Below are positions 11,145 through 21,856 of a stretch of DNA of 64,000 nt, one piece after another (the stretch's first letter is position 1; each line of letters begins with the position of its first letter). The notes below the pieces were generated by a model, which saw nothing but the letters and a program-made list of their open reading frames with translations, searched no databases and was not told where the DNA came from. A program made the translations under genes and the position numbers. This stretch comes from Adiantum capillus-veneris (Eukaryota > Streptophyta > Polypodiopsida > Polypodiales > Pteridaceae): positions 47,807,928 to 47,871,927 of the forward strand of contig CM043959.1 in the NCBI GenBank assembly GCA_014529385.2. The letters run 5' to 3'.

Positions 11145-12105
11145 TTGGCTGCGAGTAGTGCTTTCAAAAGAGAAGAGTACTACATCAAAAAATTTAATGG
11201 CACAAACTTTGCTATTTGGTGGTAGTATATGCAAGATGTTTTGATCAACAAAGGCTTGATAGCACCCTGCATGAAAGAAGAGAGAATGCGTACATTGATG
11301 AGCAGTGGGAATACTTGAATGAGCGTGCCATGGCGACCATTTGCCTGCACCTTGGTGAATCCATTTTCTTTACCATAATGGATAATGCCAATGCCAAAGA
11401 TTTATGGGATGTTCTATGTGCAGCATGGGATGGCAACAATGCCTCGAACAAGGTTTTCTTGATGAAGAAGCTTATGCTCATGAATATGAAAGAAGGCACT
11501 AATGTTAGTTCTCACTTGAACAAGTTCAACAACATATTTTCACAGATTACTTCAAAAGGTCTCAATTTTGGTGATGAAATGAAGGCCATTTTCTTGCTAT
11601 ATTCACTACCATTGTCATGGGATACCTTTAAAACAGCCATAAGCAATTTTGCACCTAATGGAGAGCTAGTTTTCAGCGATGTTGCCCATCTGTTTCTCAC
11701 TGAGGAGATTCGATGTCAATCTCTTGATGCGAGTGGGTATGGTGATGCGTATGTGGCTAGTGGGCAATCGTGTCAAACAAAGGCATCGTGGTCATAGACA
11801 CAATTGTTCTCATGATCACACGAAAGGTTGTAGCAAGAGTTGCAGCAAAGACATAAGAAATGTTGAGTATTACTACTGCCATTAAAAGGGACACTTTAAG
11901 AAATATTGTTGCACATATTGCAACGTGACAATGGCAAAGAGAAATTAAATTCTGGCAAACCTAAAACAACGTGAAAATTGAAGAGATTAATGTGGTTGAG
12001 TCTCCAGCCATTGAGACAATTTTTTGACGTGCCAAATGATGTATTGATTTTCACATCAGATTTGAGTCCTGATGCGTTGTTAGCTCTTATGCGCAGAATT
12101 GGATT
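11145..12105 (+). pseudogene. gag: Copia 2 gag
   Basis: Homologous to the copia 1 gag. The expected ATG has become TTG (11,145) and the W of the first block is followed by stops. The capsid part is readable from 11,216 to 11,797. The knuckle region (about 11,860-11,910) reads EYYYCH, then a stop, then KGHFKKYCC, so the first Cys is replaced by Tyr and the frame is closed. An indel at about 12,090 removes several codons before protease. Confidence 0.8.
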
Positions 12106-13857
12106 TTGGACTCAAGTGCTAGCTCTCACGTGACTCCTCACAAGGAGTGGTTTTCTACATACACTATCACACATGACATAGTGAAGCTAGACATGTCTTA
12201 TGAGCTTGATATATGCGGTGTGGGCAGCATCAAGTTTTCTATGCGCAATGGAACTGAGTTTATGCTACACAATGTCAGACATGTACCCAAATTGACAAAG
12301 AAAGTTGGATGATTTAGGTTACACTACCATACTTGCGCATGGATCATGGATTATCAAGAAGGGAAATCTGGCCATGCTTGAAGGCCAGAAGTCTAGCTCA
12401 TTGTACTCATTTTATGTCTCTTCCGTGAAAGAGAATTCTATTTATGTAGCCAAGCTATCGTCTACAGAGTTGTGGCGTAGCCGGCTAGGTCATATGAGTC
12501 AGAAGGGAATGAAAGTCTTGCAGAATTCTCGTTATATCCATGTGTTATATTACTCTAACTTCTTTTTATGTGAGCATTGCATCTATGGCAAACAGACTAG
12601 GTTGACATCAACGCCTTTGGATATTGGACAAGGAGTTAGAGAGTCCTCTAGATCTCGTTGTGATACAACTTGTACGGACCTATGCCAGTCAAGTCCCTAA
12701 AAGGAGCATTATACTTTCTGACATTCATAGATGACTCTACTAGAAAGGTGTGGGTTTATCTCTTGAAGCATAATAGCGAGGTCTTTAGCGTCTTTCAAAA
12801 ATTCTTAGTCCTGCTTGAGAACCAATCGGGTAGAAAGCTTAAAGCTTTTCGAAGTGACAATGGAGGCGAGTACGTCTCCTCCGAATTCAAGGACTCATGA
12901 AGTAAACAGTGCATTAGAACATGGTTTACCATGCCTTACACACCATCCCAAAATGGTGTGGTTGAGAGGATGAATAGAACCATTCAGGAACGAGTCACTT
13001 CTATGTTTTCTACGGCCAACTTACCTCGAGAATTTTGGAGAGAAGTTGTTATGACGACTGCTTATTTGATCAATCGGTTTTCTAGTACACCACTAAAGTA
13101 CAAGGTTCTGCAGGAGATGTGGATGGGCAAACATCCCAATTATGACAGATTACGTGTGTTTGGGTCTGAGGCATTCTCACATATGTCAAAAGTGCTTAGA
13201 CAAAAGCTGGACCCCAAATCACACAAGTGCATCTTCATTGGTGTGGACGGAGAGATGGGATATCCTCTTAGGCACCCAGAATCTAAGAAGGTTATACATA
13301 ACTCACAGGTGATATCAATGAGTCTAAGATACATAGAAAGCCAATGAAATACATTACCGCATAGTACGGTTTGATAATGTTGCCTCACCACCAACTACAC
13401 AGAATGTTGGACGTGTTAGTGATGCACCTTCCACTAGTACACACACACACACATGTTGCTCCAGAGAGAGCGAAATCCAACAATCAAGCACTTTGGAGAT
13501 CTACTCGTACATCTCATGCACCTAAGCGTTTTGAGAAAAGATTGGACTATTTGCTAGTCAGTGACTGTGGTGAGCCCACTTTCTACAAAGAGGCCATTCA
13601 AATGAACGATAGCGTGAAGTGGGAAGAGGCTATGCAATCTGACTATAACTCAATCTTCGCAAATGACACTTGGGAGTTGACAAAGTTACCTGCGGGTAAA
13701 CAAGCATTGCCATGCAAATGAGTGTACAAGAAAAAGTACACCACAAATGATTCCGAGCCTAAGTATAAGGCTAGATTGTTTGCTAAAGGATTCAAGCAAA
13801 CGAAAAGCGTAGATTTCGATGAAATATTCTCTCTTGTTGTCAAGATGACCTCTAATG
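12106..13857 (+). pseudogene. Copia 2 protease, integrase and partial RT
   Basis: The protease active site reads DSS instead of DSG (Asp codon at 12,109). A 17-bp deletion near 12,300 removes the SLLSIRQ block present in copia 1. Integrase shows DDSTRKVWVY and SDNGGEYVSSEF (second Asp), a stop at 12,898, then TPSQNGVVERMNRTIQE with the catalytic Glu from about 12,940. RT begins at LPAGKQALPCK (stop at 13,719) and breaks off at 13,857. The linker holds a short (CA)n at about 13,440. Confidence 0.85.
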
Positions 13858-14312
13858 TAATGTTCTTTAGCCTCTGGACAATGCCTGCACGGTGAAGCGC
13901 GTTCTAATATTAGGCAACGAGTTTGGAAGGGACCATATAGCACACCTATAGCACATCACTGGTCGGTTGACTAGCCAAGGGTTTTTGGGACGTGGAGGGT
14001 GTGACGCCAATGGGACAGAAACTTGGTCTGGGCTAGGGGTGGTATAGAAGCTCTGTATCAAAGGGCCACCATATGGGGACACATTGGGGACTTTGGGGGA
14101 TGGTAACAACATAGGATATGTACTAGGACCTAAGTGGGTAGCCCATGGTGAACTGGTTGAGGTTCCCATGGGTGCCGCGCTCATGTGCATGGCCGACCAA
14201 ATTTTGGTGCAAATGATGAACATCGTTCATATGGTAAACAATCCTCGGCCTCATGACCCCCTTTACCACAAAACTTACAGTGGACCATCAAGGGGCACTC
14301 CTACAAGCTATG
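13858..14312 (-). pseudogene. Gag-like zinc-knuckle fragment, copy 1
   Basis: Read on the minus strand, this fragment matches 59,690-60,110 (plus), about 90% by eye. It contains an intact CCHC knuckle CKFCGKGGHEAEDC at about 14,238-14,279, further on a CYRC pair (about 13,945-13,960), and a CRHC...EH cluster close to the copia junction. The parent is likely a retroelement gag protein with several knuckles, but I cannot assign it to a named family. It converges on copia 2, and the junction falls in AGAGGT, with loss of the copia 3' half. Confidence 0.55.
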
Positions 14313-14872
14313 TGACACACCTAATCCACAAGAGCTCAATATTTGAAAATGCTTAGAACTTTGGGACTTTCGCCTTATCTTGTGCTATGAGGGAGAAAAA
14401 TCCCTCATCGTTACCTATTTCAATCAGAGTGTAGAAAGGAAGGATTCAGATACAAAAATGTAGGAGACACAATAGAATTCGCCAACGCAGACGACACTTC
14501 CACCATTTCCTTGTTCCTCCAAAAATCAAGCTCTCTCTCATCATGAGTTTTGACCCTAATGAATCTCAAGCATGAAGGCTCTCACATAATTGAGGTTACT
14601 TAACACCGTTATTGATTGTGCAATTCATGACCTTAGATAGCCATTACTCCTATGCAATGAATGTACCAACAATCCACCACCCACCATAATGCCTATGAGC
14701 AAATGAAAAAGCCGATCATCCGATGTTTCCCTTGCAAGACAAAATGCATGTGCGCATGACTTATTCCTAGCCCAACTAACTAGTTGACAATCTCATAGCA
14801 ATGGCAAAGATGAAGAAGGGGAAACCCCTAGGCATGGTTGACAGGGAACATGAAGTTCAAGGACATTAAAAA
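14313..14872. other. Intergenic DNA, nothing recognised
   Basis: No ORF of substance, no repeat match within the window and no RNA gene signature. The sequence is of mixed composition and lies between the gag-like fragment and the MITE-like element. Confidence 0.5.
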
Positions 14873-15332
14873 TTAGGGAAGATTACCAAAATACCCCTCT
14901 AATTTGTGGAAATTCCCAAAATACCCTTCAAATTTTAAAAATTCCCAATATACCCCTCATATTTTGTCATAAATTCCCAAAATGCCCTTCAAATTTTCCA
15001 AAATTTCCAAAATACCATAGTAAATTTATCCAAAGATAAAACAATTTGTAGCTTTTCATAAGAAAATTGATTGTCTATCAATACAATATACTAAAACTAG
15101 AATTTGAGCTGGTTATGTACGCTTTGGAGATGAATTGCTTCATTATTTTTAGACATAATTGTCTTTTTTGGGGAGGTAATTTGTGACAAATTACATGCTA
15201 AGGAATAAAGATTAGGAAATCGTAAACATTCCAACTAAAATAGATACAATGGTATTTTGGGATTTTTTGAAATTTGAGGGGTATTTTGGGAATTTCCACA
15301 AATTAGAGGGGTATTTTGGTAATTTTCCCTAA
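14873..15332. mobile_element. MITE-like element with ~75-bp terminal inverted repeats
   Basis: The left end TTAGGGAAGATTACCAAAAT and the right end (reverse complement TTAGGGAAAATTACCAAAAT) pair over about 75 bp with few mismatches. The arms carry repeated CAAAATACCC / AATTCCC words, giving further internal pairing. Total length is 460 bp, with no coding capacity. The flanks are A/T-rich (ATTAAAAA left, AAATTATT right), so no unambiguous target-site duplication can be named and the superfamily is open. The element should fold into a long hairpin. Confidence 0.75.
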
Positions 15333-16168
15333 AAATTATTCAGTGCCTGAAATATTCAAAACAAATAAGAAGCATGCACCAGCTGCAGCATGAACCACAT
15401 TTACATTTCTCAAAACCATGGCTTTTTGCATTGGCAGCCAGCAAGCTCTACAACCTGTATGATAATCTGAATCTCACCTCCCCATTTAGTTTTCACTCCT
15501 ATGAACCATCTTATTACCTACATATTAGTAAACATCACCGCAACGCTTGCTTAATTCCACACACTAGCCTTTGCTTAGACATGAAGATCATCCATTGAGA
15601 ACATTTCCTTGAAAGTGGCACACATAATATTACACCAACTGATGCACTTTGAGGGATCAAAAATTACATACATCAGCTCACAATTGCTGACACGGAGCGT
15701 CAATGCATCACTCTAGAATGTTGATTCAATGCATCACTGCCATCCATCACACCTCCGGCGATACGAGCTAGCATTCGCCAGGAATTCGAAACAGCAAGAG
15801 GAAAGAAAGCAAAAGAGGCAATGGATTTCCAAGCCTTCCAACATATATCCACTGCTAAGAAAAGTCCAGTTCAGAAAAAAATGAGAGCAGTTTACCATAT
15901 AAGCTGTTTGGACACTTGGGAAGTATTTTCGACCACAAAGATCATCTCATATACCATAGTTTTCAGATATAAGGACCCTATCACAGGCAGGCCCTGCATG
16001 CCTTCTTTCCTTGCCCCCTCAAAGCTCACACTCACGCAAGCAGGCCACAGAAAACCCTCGAAACCAATGGATACGTGCGGTGAAGGAAATTCTTTTTGCA
16101 ATAATAACGCCATGCTTAGTGACACAGTCTAGTGGACGAGATCAATGCAACATTTTATCTGTGAATAG
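15333..16168. other. Intergenic DNA, no supported gene
   Basis: The longest frame (15,821-16,132) has no recognisable domain and no splice context that I trust. I see no repeat or RNA signature before the SINE at 16,183. Confidence 0.45.
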
Positions 16169-16182
16169 CACCACAAATTGCT

Positions 16183-16289
16183 TTTTTTTTCTAAGGTACA
16201 ACTAAAATTTGAAAGATGCTGCTGGGACCAAACCTGGGTCTTTACGCACCCACACATCTACCTTAACCACTAGGTTATGACCCCATTGG
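16183..16289 (-). mobile_element. Short tRNA-derived SINE with 14-bp target-site duplication
   Basis: On the minus strand the 107-bp element begins GCCAATGGGGTCATAACC, carries a pol III A-box-like TAACCTAGTGG and a B-box-like GGTTTGGTCCC, and ends in an A tail seen as a T run on the plus strand (16,182-16,190). It is flanked by CACCACAAATTGCT (16,169-16,182) and CACTACAAATTGCT (16,290-16,303), a target-site duplication with one mismatch. Boxes, tail and duplication together make retroposition by a LINE machinery very likely. It is short for a SINE. Confidence 0.85.
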
Positions 16290-16557
16290 CACTACAAATT
16301 GCTCCTTTTGGTAAATAATGCACTTTGAAACTTTGCAATGGGCCCAGCAAAGAAGTATCTCCACGAGTACAAAGAAGGTTCGAATCATGTTTCTCGCATG
16401 AAAACCAAAAATTGTGAAGATTATTAATCAATAGTCAGGCGGGCTGTCACAGTTCCGATCGAGCTCAGATCCACCGTTCCTGTTATAAAGGGGAAGAAAA
16501 AAAGTGAGCATGTAGTAAACAAAGTGGCCACCATGTGTAGAAACAACCATTAACAAA

Positions 16558-16560
<3 letters not shown>

Positions 16561-16600
<40 letters not shown>
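16561..16600 (+). repeat. (CT)n microsatellite
   Basis: Twenty CT units immediately upstream of the LINE ORF1 remnant. Confidence 0.95.
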
Positions 16601-16604
<4 letters not shown>

Positions 16605-16631
16605 ATAACTATGTATTGAAAGAGGAGAGTA

Positions 16632-17203
16632 TTGAAAGAAAAGAAATTTGACACCATGAACTATGATGTATGCGACATGAAAAATGCATGCACAAAGAAG
16701 ACTTGGGCTGATGTATGTGGTAGCAATGTGGTTTCTAATTCCTCTCTCATGCAAGCTATGGCCCAAACAAAGAATGTTGAGAATGTGGATGTAAAGGAGT
16801 TGAAGGAATGGGAGCGACGCTCCAAGAACATTGTTATTCGTGCAATTCCCAAAGAGAAGTTACAAACACCTCCTTCTCTTGCCATTCTTATCGAAGATTT
16901 CTTCAAAACCCCCTTTGACATGTCAAGAATTATGGTTTACGGAGCACATAGAGTGGGTAAGCCAGGAGCTCTTTGCTCGGGAGAACGCCAATTGTATGCA
17001 CCATGCCGGATGAGGCCAAACAAAAGATTATCCTTGATGATAGTTGGATTTATTTGAGGGATACAAAATGTTTTGTATGTGAAGATTGCACTACTAAGCA
17101 ACAAAATGTTCATTGCAAGGCATATGAGGATAGAAATAAGAAAAAAAAGGAGATATCTCGTGAAGAAAACATGCCCAAGGAGGCAAGTCCCTCAAGCAAA
17201 TAG
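16632..17203 (+). pseudogene. LINE ORF1 (RNA-binding protein)
   Basis: The first frame runs to 17,057 with ELKEWERRSKNIVIRAIP, the start of an RRM-like region typical of LINE ORF1 proteins, then IEDFFKTPFDM and AHRVGKPG. A frameshift near 16,990 moves the continuation (TPIVCTMPDEAKQKIIL) into the frame ending at 17,203 in a Lys-rich tail. In active LINEs this protein coats the element RNA. The assignment rests on motif order, not on a database search. Confidence 0.6.
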
Positions 17204-17230
17204 AATTAACAGGTTGGAGAGCTACAATGT

Positions 17231-18622
17231 ACATTCATTGATGTCTTCAAAGTATCTCAACGAAGAGAGCAAGGAGGGGTAACATGTATGACTAAGAAAG
17301 GACTGGAAGATTTTGTATCAATTGTGAAAGATGACAAGCACAAGCGTTATGTATAGCTGAAATTTATGACACCAAAAAGAGAACCCATTTTTGTAGCCGG
17401 TTGCTACATTCCTCATCATGATCCCCCTTTTATGCTTGCATGGATAGAGATCATTCATTTGCAAGGTTATCCATACACATGGACGAATTCTATCCGTATA
17501 GTACATCCATACAATACAGATCCGTGTGTACGGGTTTTTTTAAAAACAAAAAATCCAAGCCGGATTGTCTCCAGTGTGCTCATTTGCATTGCATGAGGGT
17601 TTTCTAAGCCCTTTAACCATAGTTTGAAGATTGCTTTATAACAAGTTACTACAGAGAATAATGCAGAGTGGCCTGAATACCGCCATGCCTCGTGAAACCA
17701 ATCAACTGTGGAATTCCTTGCTTCTAAGTTCTTGTGTTCTAGGCAATGAGCAGTAATCAATTGTCACTTTGTGGAATTTATATTTGAGATTATATCATCG
17801 TACAAGTCATAGATACTGTGTTTGATGTACGCATTCATGGTGATAGGTATTGTGCATTTATCATTGTCCAAGTGGCAAGTAACAAGTAACTTGATTGATG
17901 TTCAGGGCAAATGGGTCTCTCCAATCAACTAGAGGGATAGTTTAAATGTGTGTAAGTTTCTATTGTGAAATTCCTATTTTTCTCTATTGTTCAAGTTTTT
18001 AACCAATGGTGAATGGTTTTACGTACCTTAAACCTCAAATCCATACAGAACTGCATACCGAACACGTATCATATTTTAGGTATGGTTCCACCTAGACCAT
18101 TTGTTGATTTAGAGAAGGACATTGCTTATTTTAAAGACAAAGGTGATATTATTGTCTTTGGGGATATGAATGCTTGCACAAAAAACATTGCAACATGATA
18201 CAATTTGATATGTCATACATTTCAAGAGAGTTGAAGGTAGTTCACTCGTATAATCGTACTTCAATGGATGAGAAAGAGCCGGATCATTATGGAAAGTTAC
18301 TTTCGCACATGTGCAATGGCACGGGTATGCTCATTGCCAACGGTGTATCTTTATGCAGTGGGACCGATGGATTTACATGTAGAAAACACAATGGGAATAG
18401 TGTGATTGACTATATACTACTCTCCAAAACCATCATGTATCTTTATGCTTGGCCAATGGACCACGGAATCAAATCCTCGGACCTTATAAATTGACCTTAC
18501 ATGTGGAGAAACAACTAAGCATGGTAATCTCAGCCAATGGGAAGAGAAATTATCTCTTTGTATGAATTTCAAACAGACACAAATGTATGCTGAAATGGTT
18601 GAACAAAAGTTATGGATGACAA
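17231..18622 (+). pseudogene. LINE ORF2 endonuclease domain, interrupted
   Basis: The N-terminal part (17,231-17,437) reads VFKVSQRREQGGVTCMTKK and FVAGCYIPHHDPPF with one stop. The reading then resumes only near 18,080 with GDIIVFGDMNA, the GDxN motif of exonuclease-endonuclease-phosphatase enzymes, and NSVIDYILLS at about 18,390-18,420 followed by a degraded SDH. The roughly 640 bp between (17,438-18,075) have no endonuclease match and look like an insertion, but no clear target duplication or terminal repeat shows its nature. The RT domain is missing. Confidence 0.6.
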
Positions 18623-19167
18623 TGTAACAGACTTGGACACCCCAAGTCGTGAATCTGATGCAACACACATGAAAGGAACTGAAAGTAACTTAATCACAAC
18701 TGAGAGAGACGACGACACGGCCCGGCGTAGTTTCGTGCACAGAAATATTGGCCCCAAAGTCTGGTGTCCCTTTCCGTATTTCTTTTTATATTAATCTTGG
18801 CAAAATACAATGTCCAAGGGTCCTCTCTCTGCTCAGTGCTCCCAAGCCAATCTGAGGGAGAGAGGCCCTGGCAATTTCTTATGAAGGCTCTCAGGCCCCA
18901 AAAGCAATACAATGAAAAGCTTCAAGTCCCTAAAGCTCTGGCCCTAAAAGCACCAGCACTGGCTGCCGTTATTTGTGCCGCAAAACGCGGAATTCCGTAC
19001 AGTCTGCCACGTTAGCCTCCTCAACGCTCCTTTGGCTCCTTGCTTTAGTTTTAACTTTCTTTGTGTCCCTCGGGTCCCATCGGACTGGACCTCATAAGTT
19101 GGAACAACTTAGATCATTTTATCTATCAGTTTCTCGGGTGGACATGCCACGTCATCACTTTGTGACA
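18623..19167 (-). repeat. 3' LTR of gypsy A (short, divergent type)
   Basis: On the minus strand it starts TGTCACAAAGTGATGACGTGG after the purine tract and ends CCAAGTCTGTTACA. It shares GAAATACGGAAAGGG and TTTGGGGCCAA with the LTRs of gypsy C and with the solo LTR at 21,857-22,604, which it resembles most. It interrupts the LINE at 18,622. Confidence 0.7.
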
Positions 19168-19494
19168 TACCCCCATCTTGAAAGAATTGTAAACGCCCTT
19201 GATAACACATAAGCCAGAAACCAGTACAGTAGACACTGCCTCTAAGCATTGACGCACTAAACAACACATATCCAGCACTTACACAAAGACGACATTCACT
19301 TAACATTCATATCACCACTTCCATCGAGATATTCAATCATGATCAATCGGCAACATATTTAGCAATCACATCTAGATCTATCTCAAATCTCCACAGATGT
19401 CTCGATTGACTAAATCTTGTTACTATCATGTCCATCTCATCTCTCCGGAAACACAAGTCCGAAATGTTGCAGTCATTTCGTCTTTCTAACACCA

Positions 19495-20994
19495 GATCTG
19501 AAGTCAGCTTCTCTTTCAAGTGTTTAAACGCTAAAATTTCCTTGGCTGTCCACTTGAAAGTAACTCCTTTTCCTTGCAGTGCATGGAGTGGAGAAGCGAT
19601 CTCAGCAAAATTTCGGATGAACCTCCTGTAGTAGGAACATAAGCCTAGAAAGCTTCAAATGTCATGTATGGACTTCAAGTCTGGCCATGACCTAATTGCT
19701 TCCACTTTGGCACGATCCATGCGTACCCCATCCTTTGAAACAATGTGCCCAAGGAAGTGAATCTCTTGCAAAAAGAACTCACTCTTCTTCGCATTAATGA
19801 GTAGCCTGTTCTTACGTAACTCATTGAAAACTACAGCCAAGTGATCCCTATGCTCCTCTTCAGACTTCGAGTAGACAATCATGTCATCAAAGAAGGTACC
19901 CACGAAGTTTCTATGTGGTCTAAAAATTATGTCCATCATTCTATTAAAGGTGGCAGGAGCATTTGTGAGACCAAATGGCATAACAAGAAACTCGTAGAGA
20001 CCAAATGTTGTCCTGAACGTAGTCTTATGGACTTCTTCTTGCCTAATCGTATCTGATGGTAACCACTCTTTAGGTCTATCCTTGTAAACAATGACGCTCC
20101 CTCAAGCCGATCAAGAATGTCATCTATCCTCGGTATGGGGAACCTGTTCTTGACGGTATTCTTATTCAAGGCCCGATAGTCAATGCACATGCGCCATGAA
20201 CCATCCTTCTTCTGCACTAAGAGTACACGCGAACAAAAAGGGGATGAACTAGGCTGAATCAGCCCCTTCTCTAAAAGCTTGTTGACCTGACTCATAATCT
20301 CTTTCTGCTGGGCTGCACTAACCCTGTATGGTGATTTGTTCGGTAGACTAGAACCTGGCACAAGATCTATAGTATGATCCTCAGGTCTCTCAGGAGGTAA
20401 CTCCCCTGGCAAAGAGTCCGAAAAACAATCACTGAAACCACTCAAAAAAATTGACCTGTCTTTATCTAAGGTAGACAAATTAGATACAACTTGAGGTACT
20501 TTTGCAAAGATCAAGTACGCAGAAAGATGATTCTTTATTACAAATGAAATAGAAGAAGCAGAAACAATTGGAACAGACTCGCCTTTAAGCTTTACATCAA
20601 GGACATGAGTCTTTCCTCTATGTACAAGGGTAATCTTTTTGTTGTAAGTATCCACCATAGCATGCAACCTGTAACACCATGGGATACCCAGTAACACATC
20701 ACAGCCCTCAAGTGGCATAATATGAAATTCTTCCGCATCCACATAGCTCTGAATGTGTAGACGAAGCTTTCCCAAAATGGGAGTAACAGGCTCTGAATGA
20801 CCTCGGCATGCCAAACCTGCTTCCCCTGTCATACCCATCTCCTTTGCACGAATGCCCAACTTTGATGCCAATTCTGGTGATATGAAATTTGCACGGGCTC
20901 CTGGATCAAAGAAAACCAGCACTGTCTGGTCTCTAACTTTGCCCCAAGCTCTGCACAGCTCCGTGGCATCTGTGTTTGGCTGGTCTCCAACCAA
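19495..20994 (-). pseudogene. Gypsy A protease, RT and RNase H start
   Basis: The first frame (20,994-19,936) holds a protease with FFDPGARANFIS (DxG-type active site) and GCDVLLGIPW. RT follows with PPERPEDHTIDL, VLLVQKKDGSWRMCIDYRA and SGYHQIRL. A one-base shift near 20,000 moves the rest (19,981-19,655) to another frame with MPFGLTNAPATFNRMM, FFDDMIVYS (catalytic Asp pair) and FFLQEIHFLGHI. After a TGA, CSYYRRFIRNFAEIASPL and the first RNase H/connection residues run to about 19,495, where similarity to gypsy C stops. Confidence 0.88.
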
Positions 20995-21856
20995 ATCTGG
21001 AACAAGTCCTGCACTTGGCTTTGGCTTCTTCCCTTTATGGTTTGACTTGTCATTCTTATCCTGTGACTTCTTCTGTGGGCATTTATTTGCAAAATGTCCT
21101 TCCTGTTCACAAATGTAGCATTCTTGGCCTCCCTAAGAGCTTTTCTTTCTTCAAAAGTTTTGCCAGAAAAATGCCTTTTTTGCCCTTGTCCTCCTCCCGA
21201 AGAAGATTTAGACTGCTTCTTGGACGTATCACCTTCTTCAGTGGAGGGCTTCTTTGTGGGAGGCTCAGAAGGCTTTGCTGCAACATTGCCCTTGGCTGAA
21301 AACTGTTTGCCCTGGGATCCTTTCTTGTGGCTATTAAATCCATCGGAATCTCCCTTCGACAAATTGCTGGCCACTCTTGCATTCTCAATCAACTGAAACA
21401 TATTCATGACAGTAGTCTTCGTGCAATAGTCCCTGATTTTCTTGGGCAATCCGCAACAGTACTTCTCAATCTGTTCTGACAATGGCACAAACCTGTAAGA
21501 GGTGACTGGCAACAGTGTGGCCCAAAACTGTTTATTGTACTCTTCCACATTCGCACACTGTTTAGCATTCAACTCGTGCCATTCTGTCATCACATCCACT
21601 TCAAAAGTGTTTGTCAACCATGCAGGCGCAAAAAGCTGTTTGAATTGGACCCACATTGTTGGGGCTTGACCTTGGTTCAACAATGCAGTCCACCATTGAA
21701 GTGCAATCCCTTTCAAGAAAGCGCATTCCCTTTCAAGAAAGTGGCAGTCTTGCGTATCTTTGAAGATTCCGTGAAGTTTCCTCCAGCATAAGCTGCATCG
21801 AACTGTTGTATGAAGGTCAAAGCCTTCAATTGATCCTCAGTTCCTCTGAAAGTTTC

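Larger units (their letters stand above)
10250..13857 (+). mobile_element. Ty1/copia element copy 2, truncated in RT
   Basis: Same family and orientation as copia 1, clearly closer to copia 3 at the right end of the window. Leader, gag, protease, integrase and the first part of RT are present. The element ends abruptly at 13,857 inside the RT after VDFDEIFS...VVKMT and joins an unrelated minus-strand gag-like fragment. Neither LTR is found. Many stops and frameshifts make it a pseudo-element. Confidence 0.85.
16632..18622 (+). mobile_element. LINE (non-LTR retrotransposon), 5' half
   Basis: An ORF1-like protein is followed by an apurinic-endonuclease-like domain, the usual order in L1-type LINEs. 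The sequence is still LINE-like (QWEEKLSLCMNF...) up to 18,622, where a gypsy LTR begins. RT and 3' end are absent here. Stops and frameshifts show that it is old. The 5' boundary is uncertain, near the (CT)n tract. Confidence 0.7.

Noticed and set aside
15821-16132. Possible small host gene
   Set aside because: No domain, no splice or promoter context, and an opposite-strand frame of similar length is equally open.
16216-16289. Functional tRNA gene (minus)
   Set aside because: It has A- and B-box words but no convincing cloverleaf, and it carries an A tail and flanking duplication, so it is a SINE.
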